Part shown: piece by piece, positions 8,934 through 18,810 of the stretch
Numbering within the stretch: position 1 is the stretch's first letter
How the letters are laid out: every line of letters starts with the position of its first letter
Source of the DNA: Gemmobacter caeni
GTDB lineage: Bacteria > Pseudomonadota > Alphaproteobacteria > Rhodobacterales > Rhodobacteraceae
DNA: 64,000 nt
Direction of reading: 5' to 3'
NCBI RefSeq assembly: GCF_003054195.1
Contig: NZ_QBKP01000018.1
Span: forward strand, 25,420 to 89,419
Program-made: the position numbers and the translations under genes
Notes under the pieces: generated by a model
Seen by the model: the letters and a program-made list of their open reading frames with translations, nothing else
What the model was told of the DNA's origin: nothing
Database searches by the model: none

Positions 8934-8962
8934 TTGACTCAGGGCTGTCGCAGGCTTATGTG
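8934..8962 (+). promoter_or_regulatory. Possible rho promoter
   Basis: TTGACT at 8934-8939 and TATGTG at 8957-8962 are separated by 17 bases, in the 126-base gap before rho. The -10 is poor, so this is a weak call. The leader that would follow is about 85 bases. Confidence 0.3.
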
Positions 8963-9054
8963 GGCCGCTGAGCAGGGCCGTCCGGCCTGATGCGTTTCCC
9001 GATGACAGAACGATCCGGGCCCCCATTGGGGCTTTCGTGGATGGACCATTTCCC

Positions 9055-10326
9055 ATGACCCTTGAACGGCTGAACCTTTCCGATCTGAAAGCCAAGACCC
9101 CGGCAGAACTGCTGGCGATGGCCGAGGAATGGGAGATCGAGAACGCGCCTTCCATGCGGAAGGGCGAGATGATGTTCTCGATCCTGAAAGAGCATGCCGA
9201 AGAAGGCTGGGAGATTGGCGGCGACGGCGTTCTGGAAGTGTTGCAGGATGGCTTTGGCTTTTTGCGCAGCCCCGAAGCCAACTATCTGCCTGGTCCCGAT
9301 GACATCTATGTCAGCCCCGAGATGATCCGCCAGTTCAGCCTGCGCACCGGGGACACCATCGAGGGTGTCATTCAGGGGCCGCGGGACAATGAGCGCTATT
9401 TCAGCCTCGTGAAAGCGGAGCGAATCAACTTTGACGATCCCGAGAAGGCCAAGCACAAGGTCCATTTCGACAACCTGACGCCGCTTTACCCCGATGAGCG
9501 GCTGAAGATGGAAATTGAAGACCCGACCATCAAGGACCGTTCGGCCCGTATCATTGACCTGGTGGCCCCTATCGGGAAGGGCCAGCGGGCGCTGATCGTG
9601 GCACCGCCGCGCACGGGTAAAACCGTGCTTTTGCAGAATATTGCGCATTCCATCGAGGTTAACCACCCGGAATGCTATCTGATCGTTCTGCTGATCGACG
9701 AACGTCCTGAAGAAGTGACGGACATGCAGCGCAGCGTCAAGGGCGAGGTCGTTTCCTCGACCTTCGACGAACCTGCCACCCGGCACGTTGCGGTGGCGGA
9801 AATGGTGATCGAGAAGGCGAAACGCCTGGTCGAGCACAAGCGTGATGTCGTTATCCTGCTGGACTCGATTACGCGTCTGGGCCGGGCTTTCAACACCGTG
9901 GTACCGTCGAGCGGCAAGGTGTTGACCGGCGGTGTTGATGCCAATGCTCTGCAGAGGCCGAAGCGGTTCTTTGGGGCGGCGCGAAACATCGAGGAAGGCG
10001 GCTCGTTGACCATCATCGCAACGGCGCTGATCGACACGGGCAGCCGGATGGACGAAGTGATCTTTGAAGAATTCAAGGGCACAGGTAACAGCGAGATCGT
10101 GCTGGACCGTAAAGTCGCGGACAAGCGGGTATTCCCGGCGATGGATATTCTCAAATCCGGTACCCGGAAGGAGGATCTTCTGGTCGAGAAGGCGGATCTG
10201 CAAAAGACCTATGTGCTGCGCCGTATCCTGAACCCGATGGGTACCACGGATGCCATCGAGTTCCTGATCGGGAAGCTGAAGCAGACCAAGAGCAATTCCG
10301 AATTCTTCGATTCGATGAATACCTGA
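9055..10326 (+). CDS. rho: Transcription termination factor Rho
   Basis: 423 residues from ATG 9055, giving the usual [12 protein letters not shown] start; an in-frame ATG at 9037 adds six residues without family support. Rho is the hexameric RNA-DNA helicase that ends transcription of untranslated RNA. It shows the Rho N-terminal domain, the cold-shock-like RNA-binding domain (GFGFLRS region), Walker A APPRTGKT at 183-190, Walker [15 protein letters not shown], and the Q/R-loop region near [14 protein letters not shown]. Length is normal for alphaproteobacteria. Confidence 0.97.
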   Translation: MTLERLNLSDLKAKTPAELLAMAEEWEIENAPSMRKGEMMFSILKEHAEEGWEIGGDGVLEVLQDGFGFLRSPEANYLPGPDDIYVSPEMIRQFSLRTGDTIEGVIQGPRDNERYFSLVKAERINFDDPEKAKHKVHFDNLTPLYPDERLKMEIEDPTIKDRSARIIDLVAPIGKGQRALIVAPPRTGKTVLLQNIAHSIEVNHPECYLIVLLIDERPEEVTDMQRSVKGEVVSSTFDEPATRHVAVAEMVIEKAKRLVEHKRDVVILLDSITRLGRAFNTVVPSSGKVLTGGVDANALQRPKRFFGAARNIEEGGSLTIIATALIDTGSRMDEVIFEEFKGTGNSEIVLDRKVADKRVFPAMDILKSGTRKEDLLVEKADLQKTYVLRRILNPMGTTDAIEFLIGKLKQTKSNSEFFDSMNT

Positions 10327-10349
10327 TCACGGCGTGATACGGGTGCGGG

Positions 10350-11642
10350 ATGGATACGATTTATGCCTTGGCCTCGGCTCGCGGACGTGCGGGCGTGGCG
10401 ATCATTCGGGTGTCCGGACCCGCAGCCTTTGAGGCTGCGCGAAAGCTGACGCGTGGCGCTTTGCCACCTGAACGTCAGGCCGTCCTTCGCAAGATCGAGC
10501 TGGATGGCGAGATTTTGGACGAAGGCCTGCTGCTGCTGTTCGGCGCGGAGCGGAGCTTTACGGGGGAGGCCGTTGCAGAGTTCCACCTCCATGGTTCGAT
10601 TGCCGTAACGGGTGCCGTCCTGCGCGCGATGTCAACGATTCCAGGCTTGCGGCCTGCGGGTCCCGGGGAGTTTACGCGCCGGGCCCTAGAGAACGGGCGA
10701 CTGGATCTTGCTCAGGTCGAAGCACTGGCCGATCTGATCGACGCGGAAACCGAGGCTCAGCGTCGTCAGGCTGTGCGCGTTCTTTCCGGGCATATCGGTC
10801 AGCGGGTGGAGGCGTGGCGCGGGCGCCTGCTGCGCGCGGCTGCGCTGATTGAAGCGACGATTGATTTTGTTGATGAGGATGTCCCGGTCGACGTTACCCC
10901 TGAGGTTCGCGAGATCGCGACCGCCCTCCTGGATGAGATGCAGAAAGAGATTTCGGCATCTGCGGTCGCAGAAAGGGTGCGTCAAGGCTTCGAGGTGGCG
11001 ATCGTTGGTGCGCCGAATGCAGGCAAGTCGACGCTGCTGAATGCGTTGGCGGGGCGGGAGGCTGCGATTACCTCCGAGGTCGCAGGCACGACGCGCGATG
11101 TGATCGAAGTCCGAATGGACATCGCCGGATTTCCGGTCACCTTGCTGGATACTGCGGGGCTGCGCGAAACCGACGATCATGTGGAGGGCATCGGTATTGC
11201 CCGTGCCATAGAGCGCGCGGGTCAGGCCGATCTGCGGATATTCCTGCTGGAAAACAGAGCCGATGTGTTGCCGATGACACCGGAGGAGGGGGATATCATC
11301 CTCCTCGGTAAGGCTGATCTGTGGGAAGATGCCAATATTCTTTCTGTTTCTGGCAAGACGGGGCAGGGTCTCGACAGGTTGGTTGAACGGATTGGCCAGC
11401 AATTGAGCGGTCGCTATGATGGTGAGCCGCTGCTGATTCGTGAACGTCAGAGGCTGGCCTTGATGGATGCGGCCGCGTCATTGAAGGTCGCACTTGCCTG
11501 GCTGTCCAGTTATGATAGCCGGGTAGAACTGGTTGCCGAATCCCTTCGTGCGGCGAGCCGGTCGCTGGATATGCTGATTGGCAGGATCGGGGTTGAAGAT
11601 ATCCTCGGTGAGATTTTCTCGAGTTTCTGCATCGGAAAGTAG
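10350..11642 (+). CDS. mnmE: tRNA uridine-5-carboxymethylaminomethyl modification GTPase MnmE
   Basis: 430 residues. MnmE works with MnmG to modify U34 of certain tRNAs. The N-terminal folate-binding domain starts [21 protein letters not shown], the G domain has GAPNAGKS (220-227) and DTAGLRET, and the C-terminus ends CIGK with the conserved cysteine. The G4 motif reads GKAD rather than the usual NKxD, a base-recognition position. mnmG follows directly, in the order mnmE-mnmG-rsmG-parA-parB known from many bacteria. Confidence 0.95.
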   Translation: MDTIYALASARGRAGVAIIRVSGPAAFEAARKLTRGALPPERQAVLRKIELDGEILDEGLLLLFGAERSFTGEAVAEFHLHGSIAVTGAVLRAMSTIPGLRPAGPGEFTRRALENGRLDLAQVEALADLIDAETEAQRRQAVRVLSGHIGQRVEAWRGRLLRAAALIEATIDFVDEDVPVDVTPEVREIATALLDEMQKEISASAVAERVRQGFEVAIVGAPNAGKSTLLNALAGREAAITSEVAGTTRDVIEVRMDIAGFPVTLLDTAGLRETDDHVEGIGIARAIERAGQADLRIFLLENRADVLPMTPEEGDIILLGKADLWEDANILSVSGKTGQGLDRLVERIGQQLSGRYDGEPLLIRERQRLALMDAAASLKVALAWLSSYDSRVELVAESLRAASRSLDMLIGRIGVEDILGEIFSSFCIGK

Positions 11643-11645
11643 GAG

Positions 11646-11661
11646 TGTTCCACGTGAAACA
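11646..11661. promoter_or_regulatory. parS centromere site (one mismatch)
   Basis: TGTTCCACGTGAAACA, 15 of 16 bases of the ParB-binding palindrome. It spans the mnmG start: AGGAG ends at 11645, the first eight bases form the spacer, and the central GTG at 11654 is the chosen start codon. Confidence 0.85.
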
Positions 11662-13519
11662 TTTCGATGTCATTGTCATTGGCGCAGGTCATGCTGGCTG
11701 TGAGGCTGCGGCAGCAGCTGCGCGGATGGGTGCGCGCACGGCATTGGTAACGTTGCGAATGGCAGATATCGGCACCATGTCCTGTAACCCGGCCATTGGT
11801 GGGCTTGGGAAGGGGCATATCGTGCGCGAAATCGACGCGCTGGATGGTGTGATGGGCCGTGTTGCCGACCGTGCAGGAATTCAGTTTCGTCTGCTGAACA
11901 GGCGGAAAGGCCCGGCAGTGCAGGGGCCTCGGGCGCAGGCGGATCGCAAGATCTATCGGGCCGAAATGTTTGCAGCGCTTTCCAATTATGAAAATCTTGA
12001 GATTGTTGAGGGAGAAGTGGCCGATATCCTTGCCAGGGATGGCAAGGTTCATGGTGTCATGCTCGCAGATCAAAGCGAGATACTTGCGCGACAGGTGATC
12101 CTGACGGCGGGAACCTTCCTCAATGGCGTGATTCACATTGGTGATGTGAAGCGCAGTGCTGGCCGGATGGGGGACAGGCCTTCGATACTGCTGGCGGATC
12201 GCCTTGCAGAGTTTGATCTGCCGCGCGGTCGGCTGAAAACCGGAACTCCACCGCGACTGGATGGACGGAGCATCGACTGGTCGATTCTGGACAGACAGGA
12301 GGGCGATGCCGATCCGGTTCTGTTTTCCTTTGCCCACCGGAAACCTTTTGTCCGACAGATCTCTTGCGGAATTACTCACACTAACGAGCAGACGCATGAC
12401 ATCATTCGGAAAAATCTGGATCGGTCAGCGATGTACGGTGGGCATATCGAAGGAGTAGGGCCGCGATACTGCCCCTCGATCGAGGATAAGGTTGTCCGTT
12501 TTGCTGACAAGACCAGCCATCAGGTGTTTCTTGAACCTGAGGGCCTGGATGACGATACGGTCTATCCGAATGGGATTTCCAGCTCCTTGCCGATTGAAGT
12601 GCAAGAAGCTTATGTGCGGTCCATCCGCGGGCTGGAGAACACCCGTATTCTTCAGCCGGCCTATGCTATCGAATACGATTTCTTCGATCCTCGCAGCCTG
12701 AAGCAGACGCTGGAAACGCGTGCGCTTCAGGGGCTTTACTTTGCCGGGCAGATCAATGGCACGACGGGATATGAAGAAGCTGCGGCGCAGGGGCTGGTTG
12801 CAGGCCTGAACGCTGCGGCGACGGCGCTGGGGCGCGATGCCATCATCTTCTCGCGCACCGATAGCTATATCGGCGTAATGATCGATGATCTCCTGACCTT
12901 CGGCGTCACCGAGCCATATCGCATGTTCACTTCCCGAGCAGAGTTTCGGTTGTTGCTTCGTGCAGATAATGCGGATCAGAGGTTGACAACGAAGGGCCGC
13001 GAGGCCGGTTGTATCAGCGATGAACGCTGGGCATTGTTTGAAACGAAGTCGAGGCAGCTTGCCCAGGGCCGTGCTGCGCTGTCTGCGTGTCAGGTGGCAC
13101 CGAAAGAGGCCGTTGCCATGGGGATCAATGTGAGCCTGGAAGGGGGGCGGCGCTCGGCGTTGCAGCTTTTGACTTTCCCTGATGTTGGGCCGAATGATCT
13201 GCGTGGCCTGGCCGAAGATTTTGACAGCCTGCCGGATGATATCAAGATGCAGCTGCGCATTGATGCGCTCTACGATGCATTTTCGGATCGGCAGAAGACG
13301 GATGTGATGGCAATTCGGCAGGATGAGGGAAATATGATCCCACCCTCGCTGGACTACCGCGCCATTTCAGGGCTTTCGAATGAGCTGGCAGACAAGCTCA
13401 GCCGGATACAGCCGGCCAATATCGGTCAGGCAAGCCGGATCGAAGGGATGACGCCTGCGGCTTTGGTTCTGATCATGGCGCGGATTTCAAAAGAGAAACC
13501 TGAACGGATTGCCTCGTGA
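11654..13519 (+). CDS. mnmG: tRNA uridine-5-carboxymethylaminomethyl modification enzyme MnmG (GidA)
   Basis: 621 residues from GTG 11654, chosen because AGGAG (11641-11645) lies eight bases upstream; GTG 11645 is in frame but overlaps that AGGAG. MnmG is the FAD enzyme that, with MnmE, makes cmnm5U34 in tRNA. The FAD loop GAGHAG is at 10-15, and family segments include [28 protein letters not shown] and [13 protein letters not shown]. Its stop overlaps the rsmG start (GTGA). The start codon lies inside a parS site. Confidence 0.96.
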   Translation: MKHFDVIVIGAGHAGCEAAAAAARMGARTALVTLRMADIGTMSCNPAIGGLGKGHIVREIDALDGVMGRVADRAGIQFRLLNRRKGPAVQGPRAQADRKIYRAEMFAALSNYENLEIVEGEVADILARDGKVHGVMLADQSEILARQVILTAGTFLNGVIHIGDVKRSAGRMGDRPSILLADRLAEFDLPRGRLKTGTPPRLDGRSIDWSILDRQEGDADPVLFSFAHRKPFVRQISCGITHTNEQTHDIIRKNLDRSAMYGGHIEGVGPRYCPSIEDKVVRFADKTSHQVFLEPEGLDDDTVYPNGISSSLPIEVQEAYVRSIRGLENTRILQPAYAIEYDFFDPRSLKQTLETRALQGLYFAGQINGTTGYEEAAAQGLVAGLNAAATALGRDAIIFSRTDSYIGVMIDDLLTFGVTEPYRMFTSRAEFRLLLRADNADQRLTTKGREAGCISDERWALFETKSRQLAQGRAALSACQVAPKEAVAMGINVSLEGGRRSALQLLTFPDVGPNDLRGLAEDFDSLPDDIKMQLRIDALYDAFSDRQKTDVMAIRQDEGNMIPPSLDYRAISGLSNELADKLSRIQPANIGQASRIEGMTPAALVLIMARISKEKPERIAS

Positions 13520-14136
13520 CGCTTCCTGATGGTATCGGAGTAGATGTTTCACGTGAAACATCTGATGCGCTGACGCGGTATGTCAAGCTGCTGGAAAAGT
13601 GGAACAAGGCGATCAACCTCGTTTCAAAAGGAACGGTTGCGGATATCTGGACAAGGCATATTGCCGATTCCGCCCAGCTTTTCAGAATGCTGCCTGCCCA
13701 GGCTTCAAGTTGGGTGGATCTCGGCTCTGGTGGGGGTCTTCCGGGGCTGGTTCTGGCGATTCTGAGTCGCGATCTGGAGCGGGAGTTGAATTTTGTTCTG
13801 GTTGAATCTGACCAGCGAAAGGCAACGTTTCTGCGGCAGGTTGCGATGGAGCTTGCGCTTCCTGTAAAGGTTTATGCTTGTCGCGTGGAAAATCTGCCGG
13901 TGGGACTTCGCGCTGATGTCGTTTCTGCGCGCGCGCTGGCGCCTTTGCAGGATCTTTGCACCATGGCTTCACCGCTCCTCGCACCAGACGGGATATGTAT
14001 TTTTCCGAAGGGCGAGACCGCCGGGCAGGAGATTGAGGCTGCAATGCAGCATTGGCACTTTGATCTTGAACGCTTCCCGAGTATCACAAGTGCGAACTCT
14101 GAAATCCTGAAACTTTCGAAGATCCGTCATGTCTGA
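13516..14136 (+). CDS. rsmG: 16S rRNA (guanine527-N7)-methyltransferase RsmG (GidB)
   Basis: 206 residues from GTG 13516, which overlaps the mnmG stop by four bases. RsmG methylates G527 of 16S rRNA using SAM; loss gives low-level streptomycin resistance in several species. The SAM motif [10 protein letters not shown] is at 68-77, preceded by [12 protein letters not shown] perfect parS is embedded in codons 10-15. The end overlaps the parA start by eight bases, linking ribosome modification to the partition genes. Confidence 0.95.
   Translation: MTLPDGIGVDVSRETSDALTRYVKLLEKWNKAINLVSKGTVADIWTRHIADSAQLFRMLPAQASSWVDLGSGGGLPGLVLAILSRDLERELNFVLVESDQRKATFLRQVAMELALPVKVYACRVENLPVGLRADVVSARALAPLQDLCTMASPLLAPDGICIFPKGETAGQEIEAAMQHWHFDLERFPSITSANSEILKLSKIRHV
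13545..13560. promoter_or_regulatory. parS centromere site (perfect)
   Basis: TGTTTCACGTGAAACA, a perfect 16-base palindrome, within the rsmG coding region, where it encodes part of VSRET. Confidence 0.93.
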
Positions 14137-14944
14137 TCCCAGCCGACCGAAGCTTCCCCGTATCGTGGCGGTCACCAATCAGAAGGGTGGCGTTGGAAAG
14201 ACGACAACCGCCATCAATCTGGCGGCCGGGCTGGTCGAACTGGGTGCCCGGGTGCTGGTGGTTGATCTTGATCCGCAGGGGAATGCGTCCACCGGCCTCG
14301 GGATTGAGGCACAAGACCGGGCAGTTACCACTTACGACGTGCTGCTGGATGATGTGCCGATCTCGGACGCGGTTCAGACCACAATCATCGAGAACCTGTT
14401 GATTTGTCCGGCCAACGCAGATCTTGCCTCGGCCGATATCGAGCTTGTAGCGAACGAGAAGCGCAGTTTTCTGTTGCACGATGCCTTGCGCGCCATCGAT
14501 ATCGACAATCTGAAGCTGGATTATGTCCTGCTGGACTGCCCACCCTCGCTGAGCTTGCTGACCGTGAACGCCCTTTGCGCCGCACATTCGGTGCTTATTC
14601 CTTTGCAGAGCGAGTTTTTCGCGTTGGAGGGCTTGTCCCAGCTCATGCTGACCATCCGCCAGGTCCGGGAGGCAGCAAATCCTGCCTTGCGGATCGAAGG
14701 GGTGGTTCTGACCATGCACGATGCGCGGAACAACCTTTCCCAGCAGGTTGAGGCTGATGCCCGTGCGACGCTGGGTGATCTGGTTTTCAAGACCATCGTG
14801 CCGCGGAATGTCCGCGTCAGCGAGGCGCCTTCTTATGCAATGCCGGTGCTGACTTATGATTCTGCCTCCAAGGGAAGCGAAGCTTATCGCGCCCTGGCTC
14901 TGGAACTGGCGGTGCGGCACGGATTAGCGCAGGAAAGGATCTGA
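14129..14944 (+). CDS. parA: Chromosome partitioning ATPase ParA
   Basis: 271 residues. ParA is the DNA-binding P-loop ATPase that moves ParB-parS complexes to separate replicated origins. It has the deviant Walker A KGGVGKTT (19-26), the DLDPQGNAST switch region and DYVLLDCPPSLSL Walker B. The short N-terminus, without a DNA-binding domain, marks the chromosomal (Soj-like) type. It is followed after two bases by parB and surrounded by parS sites. Confidence 0.96.
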   Translation: MSDPSRPKLPRIVAVTNQKGGVGKTTTAINLAAGLVELGARVLVVDLDPQGNASTGLGIEAQDRAVTTYDVLLDDVPISDAVQTTIIENLLICPANADLASADIELVANEKRSFLLHDALRAIDIDNLKLDYVLLDCPPSLSLLTVNALCAAHSVLIPLQSEFFALEGLSQLMLTIRQVREAANPALRIEGVVLTMHDARNNLSQQVEADARATLGDLVFKTIVPRNVRVSEAPSYAMPVLTYDSASKGSEAYRALALELAVRHGLAQERI

Positions 14945-14946
14945 CG

Positions 14947-15846
14947 ATGGAAAAGAAAGTTGAACGCCGTGGCCTTGGCCGTGGTCTTTCCGCGTTGATG
15001 GCCGATGTGAGCGTGAGCAACCCTCAGGAGGTTCCGGGAACCGCCCGGAAGCCCGATGTCCTGCCCATCGAGGCCATAAAGCCGAACCCGGATCAGCCCC
15101 GTCGCAGTTTTACGGATGGTGATCTGGAGGATCTTGCAGCGTCGATCCGTCAGAAGGGTGTATTGCAGCCGCTGATCGTAAGGCCGGTGGAAGCGGGATA
15201 TGAGATTGTGGCGGGTGAGCGGCGCTGGCGGGCGGCCCAACTTGCAAACCTGCATCAGCTTCCTGTTCTGATCCGGGATTTCGATGACACGGAAGTGCTT
15301 GAGATCGCGATTATCGAGAACATTCAGCGCGAGGACCTGAACGCGATCGAAGAGGCTCTGGCTTTCCGGCAGCTGATGGACCGTTTTGGCCATACCCAGG
15401 AAAAGCTGGCAGAGGCGCTTTCCAAGAGCCGCAGCTATATCGCGAACCTGCTGCGGCTTTTGAACCTGCCCGAAGATGTGCAGCGGCATGTCCGTGACGG
15501 GCGGCTGAGCGCCGGTCATGCACGGGCACTGGTAACCCATTCCGATGCCTCCGCCATTGCGCAAGAGGTCATCGCGAAGGGCCTGTCTGTGCGGGAGACC
15601 GAAGAGCTGGTTCGGAAAGTTGGGGCGCCCGCTCGCACCCGGCGATCCGCTCAGGCCGGGGCGTCGGAGAAAGACGCGGATACAAGAGCCCTTGAACTCG
15701 ATCTGTCAGCGAATCTTGGAATGGGCGTGACCATCGCGCATGGGGTCGATGGTGAGGGCACATTGTCGATTCGCTATCAGTCGCTCGACGAGCTGGATTT
15801 GCTGTGCCAAACGCTTTCTGTCATGCGTCGGGACGTGTCCATATGA
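14947..15846 (+). CDS. parB: Chromosome partitioning protein ParB
   Basis: 299 residues. ParB is a CTP-dependent clamp that loads at parS and spreads on DNA. The N-terminal ParA-contact motif RGLGRGLSALM is at 8-18, the CTP-binding GERRWRA box at 90-96, a helix-turn-helix for parS at about 148-170, and the C-terminal dimerisation domain follows a linker from about 225. The last 26 coding bases overlap the 3' end of the opposite gene. Confidence 0.96.
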   Translation: MEKKVERRGLGRGLSALMADVSVSNPQEVPGTARKPDVLPIEAIKPNPDQPRRSFTDGDLEDLAASIRQKGVLQPLIVRPVEAGYEIVAGERRWRAAQLANLHQLPVLIRDFDDTEVLEIAIIENIQREDLNAIEEALAFRQLMDRFGHTQEKLAEALSKSRSYIANLLRLLNLPEDVQRHVRDGRLSAGHARALVTHSDASAIAQEVIAKGLSVRETEELVRKVGAPARTRRSAQAGASEKDADTRALELDLSANLGMGVTIAHGVDGEGTLSIRYQSLDELDLLCQTLSVMRRDVSI

Positions 15847-16174
15847 ACAATGCAGCGGCGGCCATTGCGGTCGCCTGCAGGGCTAAGACGCGATAATCCA
15901 GCCCGATTGCCAGAGCCAGCAGTACGGAAGCAACCATTGAACCTGTGCTCAGCCGCTTCGCCCAAGGAGAAATCGCACCCCGCTCGCGCCAGGCCATAAT
16001 AGGTGGCCCCAGCCTCGGATGCGAGATGATCCAGTTATGGAGGCGTTCTGAGGATTTCGAAAATCCGAATGCAGCAAGGATAAGGAATGGCACCGTGGGC
16101 AGGATCGGAGTGACAATGCCGATGACACCCAGGGCGAGGGCCAGCACTCCGATCAGAAGCCAGAGAATGCGCAT
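15821..16174 (-). CDS. DUF454 (YbaN-like) membrane protein
   Basis: 117 residues with hydrophobic segments at about 4-36 and 80-110. The N-terminus ILWLLIGVLALALGVIGIV and the FGFSKSSERLHNWI segment are characteristic of the DUF454 family. Function is unknown. It starts immediately after the hemW stop, so it is probably co-transcribed at the end of the rph-rdgB-hemW run, and it ends inside parB on the opposite strand (26-base tail-to-tail overlap). Confidence 0.82.
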   Translation of the reverse strand: MRILWLLIGVLALALGVIGIVTPILPTVPFLILAAFGFSKSSERLHNWIISHPRLGPPIMAWRERGAISPWAKRLSTGSMVASVLLALAIGLDYRVLALQATAMAAAALFIWTRPDA

Positions 16175-17377
16175 CTAAAGTGCCCCTGCCAGCTGCTCGA
16201 TCACCGCATTCAGAAGCGGGCGACCCTTTCTTGTGACGCGCAAAGTGTCTGCTTGCAGGTCGATCATGCCCAGCTCACTCAGCTCGGCCAGCTTGCCGGC
16301 ACGGATGGATGCGTGTGCCATAGCCTCCAGACGAGAAAGTGAGATACCGCTACCGAGCCGGAGGCCCATCAGGAGGTATTCGAGGGCGCAATCCATCTCT
16401 CCCAGCGGCTCCAGTTCCAGATTGCCTCGATCTTTGGCTGTTTCACACCATTGGACGGGCATCGGCTGCATCGTCGTGGCATAGCGAGTATCGCCAAGCG
16501 TCAGGCGACCATGCGCCCCGGGCCCGACGCCCGCATAGTCACCTGCCGACCAGTAAATCATGTTGTGCCGGGATTCAGTCCCAATGCGGGCGTGATTGGA
16601 AACCTCATAGGCAGGCAGCCCGGCTGCTTCCATCATGTCTTGTGTCACGGCGAAGAAATCTGCGCCCTGGTTCTCATCGGGAAGGCCCAACAGCTGTCCG
16701 CGTGCAAAGCGCTCGCCAAAGACAGTGCCTTGTTCAATTGTCAGCTGGTATAGCGACATATGGGAGGCGCCAAGTGCGATAGCCCGGGCAAGCTCCTTCT
16801 GCCAGCTTTCAAGGCTTTGGTTCTGGCGGGCATAGATAAGGTCGAAGGAAACGCGGTCAAACGTACCCTGCGCGATGTCAAGTGCGCGGAGCCCCTCTGC
16901 GACGGTATGCTTGCGGCCAAGCATTCGCAGGTCGGTGTCGTCCAGAGCCTGCATGCCGAGAGAAACCCGGTTCACGCCAGCCGTGCGATAGCCCTGAAAA
17001 TTGGCCGCATCCACAGAGCCGGGGTTTGCCTCCAGCGTAATCTCGATGTCGTTCGCGAAGTCCCAGTGATCTGCGGCGCGTTCAAGGATCGCTGCCACGG
17101 TGTCCGGTCGCATCAGGGAAGGGGTCCCACCGCCAAAATAGATCGAATTGAGTACGCGCCGCCCTGTCATTGTGGCGACGCGATCAATCTCCTGTTCATA
17201 GGCGGCTGCCCAGGCACTTTGGTCGATCTTCCCGGCGACATGGCTGTTGAAATCGCAATAGGGGCATTTCGACTGGCAGAAGGGCCAGTGAAGATACAGC
17301 CCGAAGCCTCCGGACCGCCAGTCTTCCTTCGCAATTGGCGCGGTATCTGCGGGAGCCCGGGGCAGGGGATGTTTCAC
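16175..17377 (-). CDS. hemW: Heme chaperone HemW (radical SAM, HemN-like)
   Basis: 400 residues from GTG 17377, chosen because GGAG (17386-17389) lies eight bases upstream and the codon overlaps the rdgB stop as GTGA. GTG 17386 is also in frame. HemW binds heme and a 4Fe-4S cluster and is thought to insert heme into respiratory enzymes; it is often misannotated as coproporphyrinogen dehydrogenase. The radical-SAM motif CQSKCPYC gives Cys34, Cys38 and Cys41, and the fourth cysteine of the HemN motif CxxxCxxCxC is absent (Phe), as in HemW. The start lies inside a perfect parS. Confidence 0.92.
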   Translation of the reverse strand: MKHPLPRAPADTAPIAKEDWRSGGFGLYLHWPFCQSKCPYCDFNSHVAGKIDQSAWAAAYEQEIDRVATMTGRRVLNSIYFGGGTPSLMRPDTVAAILERAADHWDFANDIEITLEANPGSVDAANFQGYRTAGVNRVSLGMQALDDTDLRMLGRKHTVAEGLRALDIAQGTFDRVSFDLIYARQNQSLESWQKELARAIALGASHMSLYQLTIEQGTVFGERFARGQLLGLPDENQGADFFAVTQDMMEAAGLPAYEVSNHARIGTESRHNMIYWSAGDYAGVGPGAHGRLTLGDTRYATTMQPMPVQWCETAKDRGNLELEPLGEMDCALEYLLMGLRLGSGISLSRLEAMAHASIRAGKLAELSELGMIDLQADTLRVTRKGRPLLNAVIEQLAGAL

Positions 17378-17385
17378 GTGAAACA
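17370..17385. promoter_or_regulatory. parS centromere site (perfect)
   Basis: TGTTTCACGTGAAACA. On the minus strand it holds the rdgB stop and the chosen hemW GTG start, and its first half is the spacer after the GGAG of hemW. Confidence 0.93.
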
Positions 17386-17979
17386 CTCCATGAGCTTATG
17401 GAATGCTCTGGCGCGATGGCTGATCCGGTTTTTTTCCCAGCGATCCATCTCACCAAAGGTCTGGCTGTAACCTTCGGGGATAAAAATCGGGTCGTAGCCA
17501 TGCCCCTGATCCCCCCGTGGAGGCCAGCTGAGATGCCCCGGCATCTGGCCTTCGAACACTTCGTCATGGCCATCAGGCCAGGCGAGAACCAAGGTGCAGC
17601 AGAAGCTGGCATGATAAGGTGGCGCGGCGGCGATGCTGCAAAGCTCGTCTTGCACGCGCTGCATGGCCATCCCGAAATTCCTGCCATCCGGCGTTTCAGC
17701 CCAATCTGCCGTATAGACCCCGGGCGCGCCGCCCAAAGCCTGAACGGAAAGACCGGAATCGTCCGCCAATGCAGGCAGACCGGCTGCCCGAGCGGCGGCG
17801 TGGGCTTTAATGCGCGCGTTTCCGACGAAGGTTGTCTCGGTTTCCGCAGGCTCTGCCAGCCCCAGATCTGCCGCAGAAACCACCGAGATGCCAAAAGGTT
17901 TCAGCAGGTCGGCGATTTCCTCGAGCTTGCCCTTGTTGTGGGTGGCAACCAGAAGTGTTTGATCCGAAAACTTCCGCAT
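17374..17979 (-). CDS. rdgB: RdgB/HAM1 non-canonical purine NTP pyrophosphatase
   Basis: 201 residues. RdgB hydrolyses dITP, ITP and XTP to monophosphates, keeping deaminated purines out of DNA. Family motifs are THNKGK (13-18), DDSGLSVQALGGAPGVYTA (73 onward) and SHRARA near the end. Its ATG overlaps the rph stop by one base (TAATG) and its stop overlaps hemW by four. The last codons are written in parS sequence (CFT). Confidence 0.95.
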   Translation of the reverse strand: MRKFSDQTLLVATHNKGKLEEIADLLKPFGISVVSAADLGLAEPAETETTFVGNARIKAHAAARAAGLPALADDSGLSVQALGGAPGVYTADWAETPDGRNFGMAMQRVQDELCSIAAAPPYHASFCCTLVLAWPDGHDEVFEGQMPGHLSWPPRGDQGHGYDPIFIPEGYSQTFGEMDRWEKNRISHRARAFHKLMECFT

Positions 17980-18692
17980 TATGCGATGGCCGAGTTCTGG
18001 ATCGCGACAAGATCGGCAATGCCCCTCTCTGCAAGGTCAAGCAACTGTGCCATCTGCTCCCGTGAGAAGGTCGCGCCTTCCGCTGACATCTGAACTTCGA
18101 TCAATCGTTGCGATCCCGTCAAAACGAAGTTGCCATCGGTGCCTGCGGCGGAGTCCTCGGGGTAATCCAGGTCGAGCACGGGTTGGCCTGCGTAGATCCC
18201 GCAGGAAACGGCGGCGACGTTGTCCATGATCGGATCGCTTGTCAGAAGGCCGGCCTTAAGAAGCTTGTTTACCGCAAGGCGCAAGGCGACCCAGCCGCCG
18301 GTGATAGAGGCACAACGTGTGCCGCCATCGGCCTGGATCACATCGCAGTCCACCACAATCTGCCGTTCGCCAAGCGCCGAGCGATCAATCCCCGCGCGTA
18401 GCGAGCGGCCAATCAGGCGCTGAATCTCCTGCGTCCGCCCGCCTTGCTTGCCAGCGGCAGCCTCCCGACGAGTGCGGCTGGTTGTGGCGCGGGGAAGCAT
18501 GCCGTATTCAGCCGTTACCCAACCCAGTCCCGTGTTCTTCAGGAAGGGCGGAGTCTTGTCTTCGATTGTCGCGGTGCAGATGACATGGGTATTTCCCATG
18601 CGGATGAGGCAGGACCCTTCAGCATGCAACGAGACATTGGTCTCGATGCTGACTGCACGAAGTTGATCGAGTTTTCTTCCGGAAGGCCGCAT
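17979..18692 (-). CDS. rph: Ribonuclease PH
   Basis: 237 residues from ATG 18692, chosen because AGGA is eight bases upstream and the protein begins [12 protein letters not shown] 18701 is in frame but lies against the AGG. RNase PH is a phosphorolytic 3'-5' exoribonuclease that trims tRNA and rRNA precursors. Segments [43 protein letters not shown] (core about 80-100) and [12 protein letters not shown] are diagnostic. It is divergent from hrcA and heads rph-rdgB-hemW. Confidence 0.95.
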   Translation of the reverse strand: MRPSGRKLDQLRAVSIETNVSLHAEGSCLIRMGNTHVICTATIEDKTPPFLKNTGLGWVTAEYGMLPRATTSRTRREAAAGKQGGRTQEIQRLIGRSLRAGIDRSALGERQIVVDCDVIQADGGTRCASITGGWVALRLAVNKLLKAGLLTSDPIMDNVAAVSCGIYAGQPVLDLDYPEDSAAGTDGNFVLTGSQRLIEVQMSAEGATFSREQMAQLLDLAERGIADLVAIQNSAIA

Positions 18693-18755
18693 CTTTGTCA
18701 TCCTGTAATTGGGTGCCTTCAGGTATCGCCAGCCCTATATGGGATGCAACTGTTA

Positions 18756-18784
18756 TTGACGCTGCCGCGTTCCCCACCTTTATT
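18756..18784 (+). promoter_or_regulatory. Possible hrcA promoter
   Basis: TTGACG (18756-18761) and TTTATT (18779-18784) are spaced by 17 bases, about 27 bases before the hrcA start, in the rph-hrcA divergent gap. No CIRCE inverted repeat is visible there. Confidence 0.4.
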
Positions 18785-18810
18785 GAACTTCCAGTGATGC
18801 GGACAATGCC

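Noticed and set aside
18702..18810. Expected CIRCE operator in front of hrcA
   Set aside because: No TTAGCACTC-N9-GAGTGCTAA-like repeat is present in the rph-hrcA gap; only a plausible sigma-70 type promoter is seen.
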